From Amblyomma americanum (Eukaryota; Arthropoda; Arachnida; Ixodida; Ixodidae), in the NCBI RefSeq assembly GCF_052857255.1, contig NC_135505.1, positions 58,250,149 through 58,314,148 of the forward strand: a stretch of DNA of 64,000 nucleotides, written 5' to 3'. Shown piece by piece: positions 1-10,319 of this stretch; the stretch's first letter is position 1, and the number at the start of each line of letters is the position of its first letter. Below the pieces are notes generated by a model. It was not told where the DNA came from, did no database searches, and saw only the letters and a list, made by a program, of their open reading frames with translations. The translations under genes were made by a program, and so were the position numbers.

Positions 1-114
1 ATTCTCGCTCTTTCTTAATGCGGTCCCATTCGCCTGGAACAGCGAACCACAAATCTTATTTTCTTGTTCAAACAAATTTCTACGTGGCAAATTTGCTTTG
101 CGGACTCCCCATGC

Positions 115-800
115 CTGGTATACAGGGTGTTTATCCGGATACCTCCACAAGTTTTGAAAATAAGGTGTTGAGGTACAGGAGCGATTTTTTCGGCTTAGCA
201 TTATCAGCGGTGTATGGCACTAAATAGAGCGTAGACGTTTTAACTAGCAGGCTGATTAACTAATGACTCGATCAGTTTTTAGCTGTTACCTTTAGTCTCG
301 TTAAATACCTTGTGGCGTGTAGGCGACGGTAAACAGTATCAATATCAGTTTTTTTAGAATTGCTAAAACGCGGTTAATCTGGGCGCTGGGTCCAACACAT
401 TTTGGGTACGTGGCGCCAAAGTACATGTGCTTTCCAGAAGCTTGCTGGCAAAAAAGCCCGCTCCCACGCACGTAACTCGACAATAGCCAAATTTTTTGGA
501 CCACAGCGCCACGACTAACCGCACTTTCGAAATTCAAAACTCTGAATATTGCTTACCGTAGGCTTCACATCATTCAGTAATTAGCGATATAACAGTTATA
601 GGTAAAAACTTGTCTATTGAAATATTATCTAACCAGCCTGCTAGTTAGCACGTGTTAGCTGTTTTCTCGTGCACTTCCGCTGGCATCGTTATGGCGAAAA
701 AAAGGGTTCAAAATTTTGTACAATTTTGGAAGAATTTTTGATGCACATACCAGGTGTTCCAGTGAAACCGGCCACTAATATGTAAAAATAAGGACTGAGG
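115..800 (+). repeat. Diverged interspersed repeat, copy A
   Basis: No protein is encoded. The stretch starts near a CAGGGTGTTT motif at 120-130, a terminus style frequent in tick interspersed repeats. Its core (about 499-665) aligns by eye with 31324-31475 in the same orientation: shared blocks include a G-CCACA-CGCC segment, CTTTCGAAAT, CTCTGAATAT and an AACAGTTATAGG/AACGGTTAATAA block. The second copy ends in an inverted AACACCCGGT, so a non-autonomous DNA-transposon-like unit is possible. Boundaries are uncertain. Confidence 0.45.
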
Positions 801-2460
801 CACAGAAGCTTTTTGCTGCGCCGTAACAAAAATGTTGGGGGATGCCAAAAAACAGGAGAGTCATGTTAACTACTACAGTGATTAATAAAATTGCCAAAAT
901 GGAGTTTTTATTCATTACATATAGGTGCCCGATTTCAACTAGGCTTGTAGCCGTCGTTGGTAATACAGACCAGACTTTATTATTTCTAAAATACGACTCT
1001 TACCACAATGAGCACACTAAGCGCAAGAACACTTTACATGACACCTAAAATAAAAAATTCCGCTCTAATATGGTGAAAGCATAATGGCAATAAAGTCAAG
1101 AGTTCCGCAGAAATCCGCCTCATCAGGCATGGTCATCGGATTGAATGAAGCCATCTGTGACAATAGCGAAGAATAATCTGTAACTGATCTTCACTTACCA
1201 GGATGACAATACGGCGACAATCTCTTCCGCGAAATTGTTCCTCGCATCGATGACTTTTTCAAAAACGATTGCCTACATTTATTAAGCGCATGTACTCGCG
1301 GACCTTTTGGGAAACTTCAACACGGGGGATCGGGTCGGATCAAGTAGTAAATTCTTTCTATCAGTCCACTGAGCTCTTAAATATATTTAGCTTTAGGTGA
1401 ACAAAAAGCAAAGATGTCGAAGTTGATGGAGTTTGTTGAATTGTGACGTATTCTGGTCGAGAAGCTTAACAAGTTCCGAAAAGCAACTGTTACAGGCGCA
1501 GCGAAAAAAAAGACGAAATTGCCATCAATACGATGAATGTGTCATTTTCATGATGGCATATGCCATGGCAAGAGAAAAACTAAAAAAACTCTACGTACGT
1601 TAGGAAAAAATGCTGCTGGACTTTCGCCGTACAGCCAGTACGGCAGTATCCGTTTTCAGTGGTTTTCAGCGGGTGCGGCATGATGGCGCTACGACCGAAC
1701 GCCAAGCATGGAGGAAATTTACCGGGCACTGAGGAAACTTGTTACTCGCTTGATTACGACGTAATTACCAATTACCTATGTAGGCCGCAGTACATATTTC
1801 GAAGATACGTTTTTATGAACCGCGCATTTACTAGACGCGGCAGCGTCCCTGTATCTCATGCGCGTTTTCCACGGGCTGTATAGTCCAAGCAGGGAGATCA
1901 TGTCTAAAGCTTCGCCAACAAATGGCAGTGCAATGAGATACTGCACAGAATGCGAACTGAAATTACGTCTGTTTTTCAATGCCCATTGCAAGATATTCAA
2001 AAAATGCATTGCATGTTTGCATTCGAAGAAACAATGCATAATAGCTTCTGGAGCATCAGAAAGGCGCCAATGAACCTGTTATATCTAAAAATACCACTTC
2101 AGCATAATGCTTGTTCAGCTAATAGAATTGCATGTCCAGAATGACTTTGAACAACCGTGGCAACCTCTCCCCAGTGTTGTGTTCATTATTAACTTGTTTC
2201 GAGTCCATCATTGTTTCTAGAGTGTCGTATTATGCATTACCTGATTGTTTTTTATGGTTTGTACATAGTTCAGGCACAAAGATCATTGTTTCACAGTAAT
2301 AAATACCATGCTGAAAAAAATTGGAAGACGCTTAAACTTCGTCTTTAAGAGTGAGACGAGACAGCGCGTTGCAGCGTTGTCAAGTAGTGCACGAAACGCC
2401 ATCGCCTGTTCGGCGTGGCCCGTTGAAAAATTTAAGGAAAGGACCCCTGTCTCACAATTG
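801..2460. other. Unrecognised AT-rich DNA
   Basis: I see no gene, RNA or recognisable element here. The open frames are short, overlap on both strands and carry no family signature. An AATAAA hexamer lies at 2298-2303 but no coding sequence upstream of it is convincing. Confidence 0.45.
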
Positions 2461-2469
2461 TCGCTGGAT

Positions 2470-2575
2470 ACCCATACCGCGCCGTAAGGGAAAGAAAAAA
2501 TCTTCCCTTACGGCGCGGTTCAGGTGTGCACCGAGATGCGCCATTTTTCGCTCACGGCCAACGCCGCCCTCGCCG
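2470..2575 (+). repeat. SINE 3'-end fragment with inverted repeat
   Basis: The stretch from about 2503 matches, in opposite orientation, the body of the SINE at 63170-63485: both contain the GGCGCGGTTCAGGTGT block followed by a TGCGCCATTT block. Immediately upstream, 2477-2492 is the exact reverse complement of 2503-2518 (16-bp arms, 10-bp loop), so a short piece of the SINE is present twice in inverted orientation. Confidence 0.5.
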
Positions 2576-2649
2576 ACGACACTGGCTTTTCTGCGAGACG
2601 AAATCCTTAACGTTGTCGCGTTAAAAAATTGGCGGTTGTTTTCTCTCTG

Positions 2650-2960
2650 GTTGGATGGATGGATACGGCTGAACCCTTTAAATTGAGCGGTGGCTCAAGC
2701 CACCTAGCCATGTCATGAAATTTTACTCTTCTCTTGATTTTAGCCACCAATCAGATAACCTTCGCTTGGTTAATTCTACCCGCTTAAAATCTACTTTCCC
2801 TTCACTGTCCTTAAACCCCAATTCTTTGGATAAATCTGCCGCGCTGCTTTCCACTGTAGGGTGAAGCCCTTTCCAGAAAAGTATAAAGTGTTCAGCCGTT
2901 TCCTCCTCCTCTCCGCACGCAACGCGCCAACGTGTCTATCTCATGGTTAAACCTGACGTC
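2650..2960 (-). repeat. 5'-truncated LINE 3' end (family B)
   Basis: On the minus strand this is the last roughly 300 bp of the same LINE family as 9927-11878; the two agree almost base for base from GGATACGGCTGA onward until similarity stops near 2960. It ends in a short TCCA-type repeat (GGATGGATGGATAC on plus), the same tail that is expanded at 9833-9930. It holds only the C-terminal tail and 3' UTR, as expected of a truncated target-primed insertion. Confidence 0.75.
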
Positions 2961-2989
2961 AAGCGATCTCTACAGTTGGCCGAGGGCAA

Positions 2990-3310
2990 CATGGTCAGTT
3001 GAATTGCAGAGTCAATCTTTCGCCGCTCCGTTTCGCTGGGCGTTTTTTTCTTCATCTTCTTCCTACTTGACACGGCGCATGCGCACAGCTGTTGGCAGCT
3101 CGGTTTCGCCTGTGCGCCGCGCGGCCGGCAACAGCAGCTGCTCCGCACCACCTGGCTGGTCACGTGACCAACCACGTGACGAGCCCCTTGATCAGCAACG
3201 GCACCGCGCCGCTGGCAGCTGCTCCGCACCACGTGAGCACCCACGTGACAGTGTGGCGGCGCAGCCATCGCCAAGGCGCCGCCACGCTGAAGGCCTCGAA
3301 ATGCTACCGT
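2990..3310. promoter_or_regulatory. GC-rich promoter-like block: NRF1 site and four CACGTG E-boxes
   Basis: A perfect NRF1-type palindrome GCGCATGCGC is at 3075-3084. Four CACGTG E-boxes follow at 3161, 3173, 3230 and 3242; they form two pairs, each with 12-bp spacing. The first box sits in GGTCACGTGACC, which contains the TFEB/CLEAR core GTCACGTGAC. A 17-bp direct repeat (GCAGCTGCTCCGCACCA, 3134-3150 and 3215-3231) shows the pairs arose by local duplication. The block is GC- and CpG-rich against AT-rich surroundings. No downstream gene could be assigned, so promoter activity is an inference. Confidence 0.4.
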
Positions 3311-3329
3311 AATGTATCGCTACAAAAGA

Positions 3330-3420
3330 AGCAGTGTCCACATCTCCCCCTATGGCGGCCCGGGTTCGAATCCCACCCAGACGCAAATTTTCCTCTCTTC
3401 TTCTTTTCATATGATTGACA
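3330..3420 (+). repeat. tRNA-like B-box, possible SINE relic
   Basis: GGGTTCGAATCCC at about 3363-3375 fits the RNA polymerase III B-box consensus (GGTTCGANTCC). I cannot fold a complete cloverleaf with an acceptor stem, so this is more likely a SINE head or tRNA relic than a tRNA gene. Confidence 0.3.
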
Positions 3421-3429
3421 GTTCGTGCG

Positions 3430-5840
3430 GACACTTTTGCGGTCAGCCTCTGTCTAAAACGTCCATGCCACTCATGAGCCGAGAAAGGCTTTCCCCTTAT
3501 CGAGAAAATATATGCGTCGCAAGAGAATACATCTGAAAAAGCATGATGGTTATGTTATCAAGGCGCGAAAAACTGTAGCACAATGTCACGAAGGTGACGA
3601 AGTGTGAATATTTTTCGCGCATGCCTGTCTGCTTAGTATATTTCTTCCTTCTGTAACAGCAGACAGTGGAATTGAGCGTGGTTGTCAAGTTGTTCGGATG
3701 GTTGCATATCAGACCATATCTTGGTTTACTAAACACCAGGTTGTTCAAAGCAGTCTGGAGGCGTGAAATGAACACACGCCACGATACAAGGACTGAGCGC
3801 TGGCCGGTGTTACGTACGCTACGTCACCACGTGGAGGCTGCAAAAGCGGACCCGTTCCTCCGAGCGGGGCTGTGTACAATCCGAAAAGCGTGGCATTTTG
3901 GCAAAAGGAGGTAGACAATATCGCGGCACTCATTTGTGCTTTATGGCCTTCCAGCAAAATCCTTCCATATTTTGAAAACAATTTCAACCTACCGCCATAT
4001 ACGCTGATTTGAGCGACCGATATCAGTTGTAAGGGCTGGGTTTGTCAAGCGCTGTGCTCGCCGACAGACGCTTTTTCTGTTGCGCGCTTTTCAGCGTTTT
4101 CTGCAAGGACGTGCGTCCCATTAAGAATGTTCGGCATTGAGATCATACCCAACATCTATTGCGTCCCATTGTGATAGAATATACCCGCTGAAGCGTGTGC
4201 TACATTTGTGCCGATTTCTCGGAGACGAGGACCTGAGCAAACACTGAATACGTTGAATTCGATAAAGGAAGTTAGGAGGAATATACAAAGCATTTTGACA
4301 TTACTAACTTATCTCCGAAACTGCACAACAGTAATGGAGTCAGTAATGGAGTCGTTTGGTAACTTGTGAACAAGTATTTTCGCGTTCGTAGAGCGTCGCA
4401 ACATGCGTAGGAACGCGAATACTTGAAACACTTTGTCGCCATGTGCGTGTGTGCTATCGCACTGGAACGCAACGCGAACATAGCAGCACCTACGCGTTCC
4501 GCTGTTGGAAGTTCTTTTCAACGCGTTTTTACCTAGAAGGCAAGGAAAAGTGTTTAGTCATCCTAGAAAGCATCACGGAAGATTTTGGCGTCTTTTATCT
4601 GCCACCGAAGTAGAAGGCCATTGGAAAGAAATGTGAACCGCAGAGCACCTTGGCTCCGCTCTGTTCCCGTTTCTTTTCACCGCGCCTGTCCGTATCGCTC
4701 CTAAAACGAATGTTGCGCCATCGAATAACCATTAACCGTCGAGTTTTTTAGCACTTGCATTCTCCCTTTGGTCAATCATTAAAAATAAGCACCGCCATGA
4801 TTTCACGTATCGTGGGTAAAATAAAAAGCTGCTTCGACGAAAAGCCGTTGCTGTCGTGTCATCAGCCCAGCTTGCCCAGAAACGGCATTCCACAGTATTT
4901 TCTTCATATATCTGAAATCTGCCGGTCATTGCAGCTGCCACCGAGCTTTCGTTCAATAGCGCACATATTTGCGCAATGAGTTTTCTTTTTTGGAAGCCTT
5001 TCTCTGCTTCCGTTTATTTCTGCTTGTACCGCCACAGAAAAGTATCGATGTTTATATTCAGCGCTGTTCACAAAGCATTGTCTGGATTTACGGAGACCAC
5101 ATGGTGTTCTTTGGTGCGTGCTGGTTTCATGCAGCACACGAGGGCCAAGAAACCAGAAAACGCTCAGCTCGGCACAAAATCTGTAAAACTCTTGCTCTCT
5201 GTCATAAATTACATTTAGAAAGCAGATGTGACTCGCACGAGTAAAATTCTCAGCGCAAGAAAAAATATTCTTCCCTTACCTCTAGAAGGTCTGCACTGGC
5301 CGCACGCTACGGCGTCCACCTCGTGACATCACCGTAGCACTAAGACCTTGTATCTATATCGTGTTGGTGAAATACCGCGCCTTTTTGTTTACTTTTTGCT
5401 TCCTTCCTCCCCACGCAGAGCGACTGGGTTGTCCTCCCGCAAGTGAGCATTCCTCCCGCTCGTCTGTTCTCGTAACATATTAGTAGCAGCTTGCACTAGT
5501 TCCATTTTAGCGCGATAGCATAGAGCGCCCTTCTCAGTGGAGAACCGGGCGTAGTTGGTGTCGGCGGTTTGTGCGGAAAATGCGGGTTTTTCGAGAGGAT
5601 CGTGACGCCACACGTAGAGCTGTATAATGAAGAGTGATTGACGCATTACAAAGCTGGTGATTAGAAGGTCGCGACATAGCTAAAAAGTCATTAGAACGAG
5701 CGTGTATATCACAGAAAATAGTACGTTGAAAACAATTCACACTAATAAGTCTGCAATCAAGAACGTGACCGGTTGGTGTGGCTTGTTTGAAGCAAAGCTT
5801 TATGTGCATGTCTCATGTTACTTAAGAAAGCACGCAAATG
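3430..5840. other. Unrecognised intergenic DNA
   Basis: Nothing identifiable. The open frames (up to about 90 codons) overlap on both strands and show no domain, signal or repeat that I recognise. Confidence 0.45.
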
Positions 5841-5844
5841 TCAG

Positions 5845-5995
5845 GCTTTGTACGACACCCCTCCCTCTGCTGAATCCCTGAATATTACTGCAAAGGAGCA
5901 GTGGAGGACTGCTCTATGCAGCCCGGCGGATGATCTGCAGGACAAAATCCTAGACTGCGCTTAAGGTGTAGCGGAGACCTACCGAACCAAGAACC
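5845..5995 (+). pseudogene. Possible LINE C-terminal fragment
   Basis: One frame reads a short tail resembling the C-terminal end of I/Jockey-type tick LINE polyproteins: a W-containing segment (KEQWRTALCS), then DDLQDKILDCA, a stop and VAETYRTKNL. The fit is to a loose pattern remembered for these families, not an alignment, so confidence is low. It lies directly upstream of the PLE fragment. Confidence 0.25.
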
Positions 5996-6029
5996 TCTCT
6001 TCCTTGTAAACCAGAGTTTATTCTAAGCT

Positions 6030-7560
6030 TTTGGTTCTTTACCGAGGGGCCTGGAATTCACGCATGTACAGGCAGATAATGCTCGACTCCAGTTTCTAGA
6101 CCTACACCTTATTTTTACAAATGTGCATGTGTGTTGGGCTTAGCAGCGGCGCTCAACGTTTGATGGGAATCCTGAGGCGCAGGCTATCCTTCACACGCGG
6201 TGCACCCCTGGAGAGCCGAGTACTAGGCCGGGGGACCTCCTGTTCCATTCGATTAACCGGCTGTGTAGACCGGCGGCCGCGGGAATCGAACCCACGAGCT
6301 CCCGTAGCCGAGGCGAGCACTCAAACCTATGATAGTGCCCAGTCCAAGCTGGTAAAGCATGGCATAGTATCGCTTTGCATGAAATCTGCTTTAAAAAAAT
6401 CATGCGCCCACAAGATGGGTGAAAGCTTCCAGTCCCAGCCTGACCAAATTTTATCTGCAGGTTACCTAGCCCACCTGGTCACCGGCATGTCTGAAAACCT
6501 TTTGAAAAAGATAAGAAATTCTGACCAAGCTAAACACGGCACAGAACAGAAACCTGTGCAGGTAATGCCTTACCTACTCAGTCTCTCACACAATTTGTAG
6601 AAAGTTTGGTCTTCTGACTGGGTTAAGCTGGTTTTCTCGGTTGCCTGCAAACTGGCAAAATTATGTCCGATGGTGACCAAGAAGCGTGTGAAGAAGGCCT
6701 GTAATATCAAGCATCAAACCGTATACACACAATACACTGCCAATGTTGTGTATGAGATCCACCTGACGTGCGAAAAGTGTAAGCGGGCCAACCAGAGAAA
6801 TGTTTCAGTGAGCGCGCCCGAAAGCACAACGTCACCCTGAAGACCAAATCTGGAGGTAACCTTCCGTCGCATTGAAGGAATTGCCAAAACTGCTACGCCA
6901 AGTTTAAAGAAACTAAGTTTCTAGCTAAGGCTCACGGCAAGACCATAAGAGAAGTAATTGAGGCCTCTTTCATTTACGCTAGAAAAGACAAGTGCATCAG
7001 TACGCCTTCTATTAATATTTCTGGGAATAAACTATCCTTTTTGGATAGTAACATCTAGTCTCTCAACCCGTTCGCCCCTATTTATTTTAATTTGCTTCTA
7101 GAAATTTAATGTGCCTTTTTTTGCCGCAATTTACACAATGTTTATCCTAGTCTCTCTTGTTTTCTTTCATTGTCAGAATTTTTTCATGTCGTTATGCATA
7201 TTTTCATGCTGTTACGCACATCTTTCTTTCCATTGTCATCTTTCATGCTGCTCTGTATTCTCATGTTGTTATGTATTGTTGTTAGCCCATGTGAGTTCTA
7301 TATTACCATATCTCGGCACGTGTTGATCTTCACATTCTTAGGTTTTTAATCTCACTTTGATATGCGCCATTTCTCTTTCTAGTGTTTGGTTGTTAGTTGT
7401 TAGTTTGACGCCCTCTCATGCAGCTTATTTCTGGATAACAGCGGATATAAAAAGTGCGCCTGGCTTCTGATGTCATTAAAGTTGAAAGTTGCGCTTCTTT
7501 CCTGTCATGTGTACCTCCTTTTTTTTTCCTGTGAACGTCTTTGTTTTTATCCCACAGCCT
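6030..7560 (+). mobile_element. Penelope-like element (PLE-2), 5'-truncated remnant
   Basis: The plus strand holds the C-terminal half of a Penelope-like retroelement. Pieces in order: the RT segment GLEFTHV...LQFLDLHL and CW (about 6045-6135); after a SINE, SAQSKLVKHGI and KSALKKSCAH (6330-6410); VMPYLLSLSHNL (6563-6597); then the linker FSVACKLAKLC and the Cys/His-rich start of the GIY-YIG endonuclease, NVVYEIHLTCEKC (about 6740-6785). Further similarity runs to about 7060, with stops and frameshifts. The rest to about 7560 looks like 3' UTR with ATTAAAG near the end. PLEs encode an RT related to telomerase plus a GIY-YIG nuclease; this copy is dead. Confidence 0.7.
6137..6335 (-). repeat. 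tRNA-derived SINE inserted in PLE-2
   Basis: The PLE reading is interrupted after CWA and resumes at YDSAQSK. The intervening DNA carries, on the minus strand, GGTTCGATTCC (about 6278-6288), a perfect match to the pol III B-box, inside a GC-rich T-arm-like context, with an upstream GAGTGCTCGCCTCGGCT stretch as the probable A-box side. A tRNA-derived SINE is the best reading. Exact ends and target duplication were not resolved. Confidence 0.55.
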
Positions 7561-7699
7561 TCAGAAATGATACCAACTTCTTAAAACAAAACTTATTATT
7601 GACGGGACCAAAATTCAAGGCAGGGATGATAAGACAGGTAAAAAAAAAAGGCTGTTTAAAAGCGGCCGAGACTGAGACTCGGCGCGCTGCTCCAAAGTC
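7561..7699. other. Short unrecognised spacer
   Basis: AT-rich spacer with an A10 run near 7639-7648; nothing identifiable. Confidence 0.4.
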
Positions 7700-8300
7700 A
7701 TTCTTTGCAATGGGTTTTAACCCCTTCGTTAATTGGGCGGAGCTTTACTAAACCAGCTCTCGCCCGATTTGAACCAATAGCAGTGCAACGGCACCGTACA
7801 TGCAATTGGGCGGAGCTCAGGGCTCACCTGCGCCCGACCAAGTGGGCCCTGCACCTCATGGAACGTGCAGGGCGCACGGTTTCGCGTAAACCGCTCGCTG
7901 CAGGTGCAACCTATCGAGGCGCCAACGAGGCGCCAAGCATCAGCTTTGGCGTCTCCGCTGACAGCACTGACAGCAAAAAGAATTTCTTCAGCGGGAAAAG
8001 GTCGTCGGCCCCTGCGACTCTGACAAGGCATTTCGGGGTCCTTTTCTTCGTTTCCTCTGTCTTTGGGCGGCATTCCAAACGCGCAATGCACTGCCACTGC
8101 TCTAACCCTCGTGCAGGGAAGATCAGAAGGTCATTAATCGGCGCCAGAGTCGAAAGGATTAGCGCGGGTAGCTGGTATCGAGGCACCCTAAGAGATGGCG
8201 TCGCGCCTCTTGGTAAACTTCCTCTACTTCCCACGGAGACGAATGCTCCCTGGAAAAAGAGGGGGGGGGGGGGGGGAGGGGGGAGGAAAACGACCCATCG
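7700..8300. promoter_or_regulatory. GC-rich block with CCAAT/GC-box repeats and G-tract
   Basis: The 14-bp sequence AATTGGGCGGAGCT occurs twice (7731-7744 and 7804-7817); each joins an inverted CCAAT to a GC box, and a direct CCAAT lies between them at 7774-7778. A 9-bp-arm hairpin GCCCTGCAC/GTGCAGGGC follows at about 7846-7873. The block ends in a G16-A-G6 tract at 8261-8283, a potential G-quadruplex. Long open frames on both strands (205 codons plus, 122 and 107 minus) appear to reflect base composition. NF-Y/Sp1-like promoter use is an inference. Confidence 0.3.
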
Positions 8301-8985
8301 GCGCCGCGGGCATCTAACTTAAAAATTTCATGTAAGTAAATTTTTGCAGCGCGCCCATGTTACAGATACGTCCCCAAATTACCAACACGATCTATGAAGT
8401 TATGCATGCTGTTGACAGCTCGACCTGAGCTCCATCCAGATTTCTCTGTTAGGAACTGCCGAGATCGAAAGGGGAAACTGATAGTTATTTTCTCCTTTCT
8501 GCTTTCCCAACGCCGAAAAAACCAAAGTCAAATCCTGCGTCCGAGCCCGAAGGAGTTTGCACTGATACTCACATTTCTTCATTCGTAAACTGAATTAGAA
8601 TTGTCCATACCTAGCTCTCAAGAGCCCGCGTAAAACAATCGTGCCTCAGGCCCCAGATTCATACGGTTGCTTTGCGATTCCTAACCATCGTTGCCTGATT
8701 CGGAGCGCAGTCTACGTTTGCTCGCCACCTTAGAATTTTGTAAAGCCGTGGTGAAATGCGAGTTCTGCCAAATTTGTTAATGCACGTGTTTGCGCAGGAA
8801 AAAAAAAACAAAGTTTAAACTCAGATTAGGAAGTGACGCGACTAGTGTGGTTACATGCAATCGAACTTCTTTTCACTGTTGGCTCTATGCAGAGCACGAT
8901 CATTGTATCACTCATTTACCGGCTATTCATGAACCCACGCGTTTCTTTTCTTCGGGCAATGCCGTGAAGACAGTTTGTTTCTCCA
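8301..8985. other. Unrecognised intergenic DNA (possible intron)
   Basis: No domain or repeat recognised. If the terminal exon proposed at 8997 is real, the 3' part of this interval would be its intron. Confidence 0.35.
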
Positions 8986-8996
8986 CCGGCTTGCAG

Positions 8997-9282
8997 AGGC
9001 TGCCGTCAGGATTGAGAACGTCACCAGTGAAATCTGTACCGAGACCTTCTGTTCGCCGCTGGAACGCAAAACAAAACTGGTGAAAGGAGCACAGAAAAAA
9101 CGCCTTGAGCGTGATCCTAGGAGATGAAGAAGACGAGTCCCAGTAGTGCTGCAGTGACGACCAAGGAGCCCCAACAGGATCCCGGATGAAGAGTTTCAGA
9201 TCAACCTGGCGTTCCATCTTGCGGCTGCTTCTTCTTGATGACAATGACGCCTTGTCAAATAAAGTTTTTAAGGCACCTCTGC
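8997..9282 (+). CDS. Candidate last exon and 3' UTR of an unidentified gene
   Basis: A pyrimidine-rich tract ending in TTGCAG (8991-8996) would be a good splice acceptor. From there one frame stays open to TGA at 9125-9127 with a charged C-terminus ending KGAQKKRLERDPRR. An AATAAA poly(A) signal lies at 9258-9263, followed by GTTTTTAAGG, so the 3' UTR would be only about 150 bp. I do not recognise the protein and cannot find upstream exons. A chance arrangement is quite possible. Confidence 0.25.
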
Positions 9283-9700
9283 GTAGATTGTTTACAGCTT
9301 TGTACTAAAATGAAAGTGCGTATGTCAGGAGGAAACTTACTTGTGGAACAGAAACGACGCTCTGCCCAAGCCCTCAATAAGAAAGCTTGCGTTGTTTACT
9401 TCGGTAGGTGCCGGCTACACGGGAGAAATAGTTATTGGACAAACACAAGTTGCAGTGTGTTATGCTAATTGCATTTGCAGGCCATTCATGGCATAAATTA
9501 CAAGCAAAAAAGCAGAAGAGGTATGATAGAAGGCTGTGATTCGTGAGGCCACGTTTCGACAACAGAGCTACTGACCCAACCCAGCCGAACAATACGACAG
9601 AACGGGCCTCAAAATACATATTTTTTGTCGTGCGGTCGTCACGACAGACCTTTTTGTATTATTGCGATGTTGTGTGTTGTTGCCACTGAAGTGCCCCTGT
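9283..9700. other. Unrecognised intergenic DNA
   Basis: No gene or repeat recognised; frames of about 80 codons overlap on both strands. Confidence 0.4.
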
Positions 9701-9708
9701 CGCTATTA

Positions 9709-9832
9709 TGAAAAATCCAGGCGCTAACGAACGACGCAGAGGGTGGGGGGGGGGGGGGGAGGAAGAGCTTACTTGCAACTACAAGAAGTTTTATTCTGAG
9801 GCCTCTATATTTGCAGCAAACACCAAAACAAA
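9709..9832 (+). repeat. Repeat copy starting ATGAAAAATCCAGG, plus orientation
   Basis: Starting at about 9709 this copy reads MKNPGAN in one frame and continues, after a G-tract of about 15, into a stretch containing CAACTACAAGAAGTTTTATTC. The same sequence occurs in opposite orientation at about 12150-12250, where the corresponding middle part is not a G-tract. The two copies point towards each other around the family B LINE. The parent element is not identified. Confidence 0.45.
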
Positions 9833-9930
9833 GATGGATGGATGGATGGGTGGGTGGGTGGGGGGGGGTGGGTAGATGGGTTGATGGGTGGATGGACGGA
9901 CGGACGGACGGACGGACGGACGGACGGATG
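9833..9930. repeat. GGAT/GGGT/GGAC tetranucleotide microsatellite
   Basis: A run of GGAT, GGGT, a G8 stretch and about eight GGAC units. On the minus strand it is the TCCA/GTCC tail directly after the 3' end of the family B LINE, and the short GGAT repeat at 2650 sits at the same position of the other copy, so it derives from the element's tail. Confidence 0.8.
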
Positions 9931-9995
9931 GATGGATACGGCTGAGCCCTTTAAATCGGGCGGTGGCTCAAGCCACCTAGCCATGACATGAAATT

Positions 9996-10316
9996 TTACT
10001 CTTCTCTTGATTTTAGCCACCAATCAGATAACCTTCGCTTGCTTGTTTCTACCCGCTTAAAATCTACTTTCCCTTCACTGTCCTTAAACCCCAATGCCTT
10101 GGATAAATCAGCCCCGCTGCTTTCCACTGTAGGGTGAAGCCCTTTACAGAAAAGTATGAAGTGTTCATCCGTTTCCTCCTCTTCTCCGCACGCAACGAAC
10201 AACGTGTCTATCTCAAGGTGGTACCTGACTCTATGTCTTAGTCCGCAAATCTCCCGTCCTGGCCTCAAACAACAATGAGCTTCCCCTACAATTATCATAG
10301 ATATTTTCTTTGGCAA
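9996..10316 (-). pseudogene. Family B C-terminal region with Cys/His knuckle
   Basis: A 106-codon frame containing a CGEEEETDEHFILFC segment, the C-terminal Cys/His motif typical of several LINE clades, and ending in DWWLKSREE shortly before the 3' UTR. It belongs downstream of the RT of the same element and is separated from it by stops. The motif is thought to bind nucleic acid. Confidence 0.65.
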
Positions 10317-10319
10317 TTT

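Noticed and set aside
3346..3380. tRNA gene
   Set aside because: Only the B-box/T-arm can be drawn; no acceptor or anticodon stem found.
7705..8322. 205-codon plus-strand frame and overlapping minus frames
   Set aside because: Open on both strands in a GC-rich block; low-complexity Gly/Arg end from the G-tract; no domain recognised.
9805..10023. 72-codon minus frame rich in His, Pro and Ser
   Set aside because: Translation of the tetranucleotide microsatellite.
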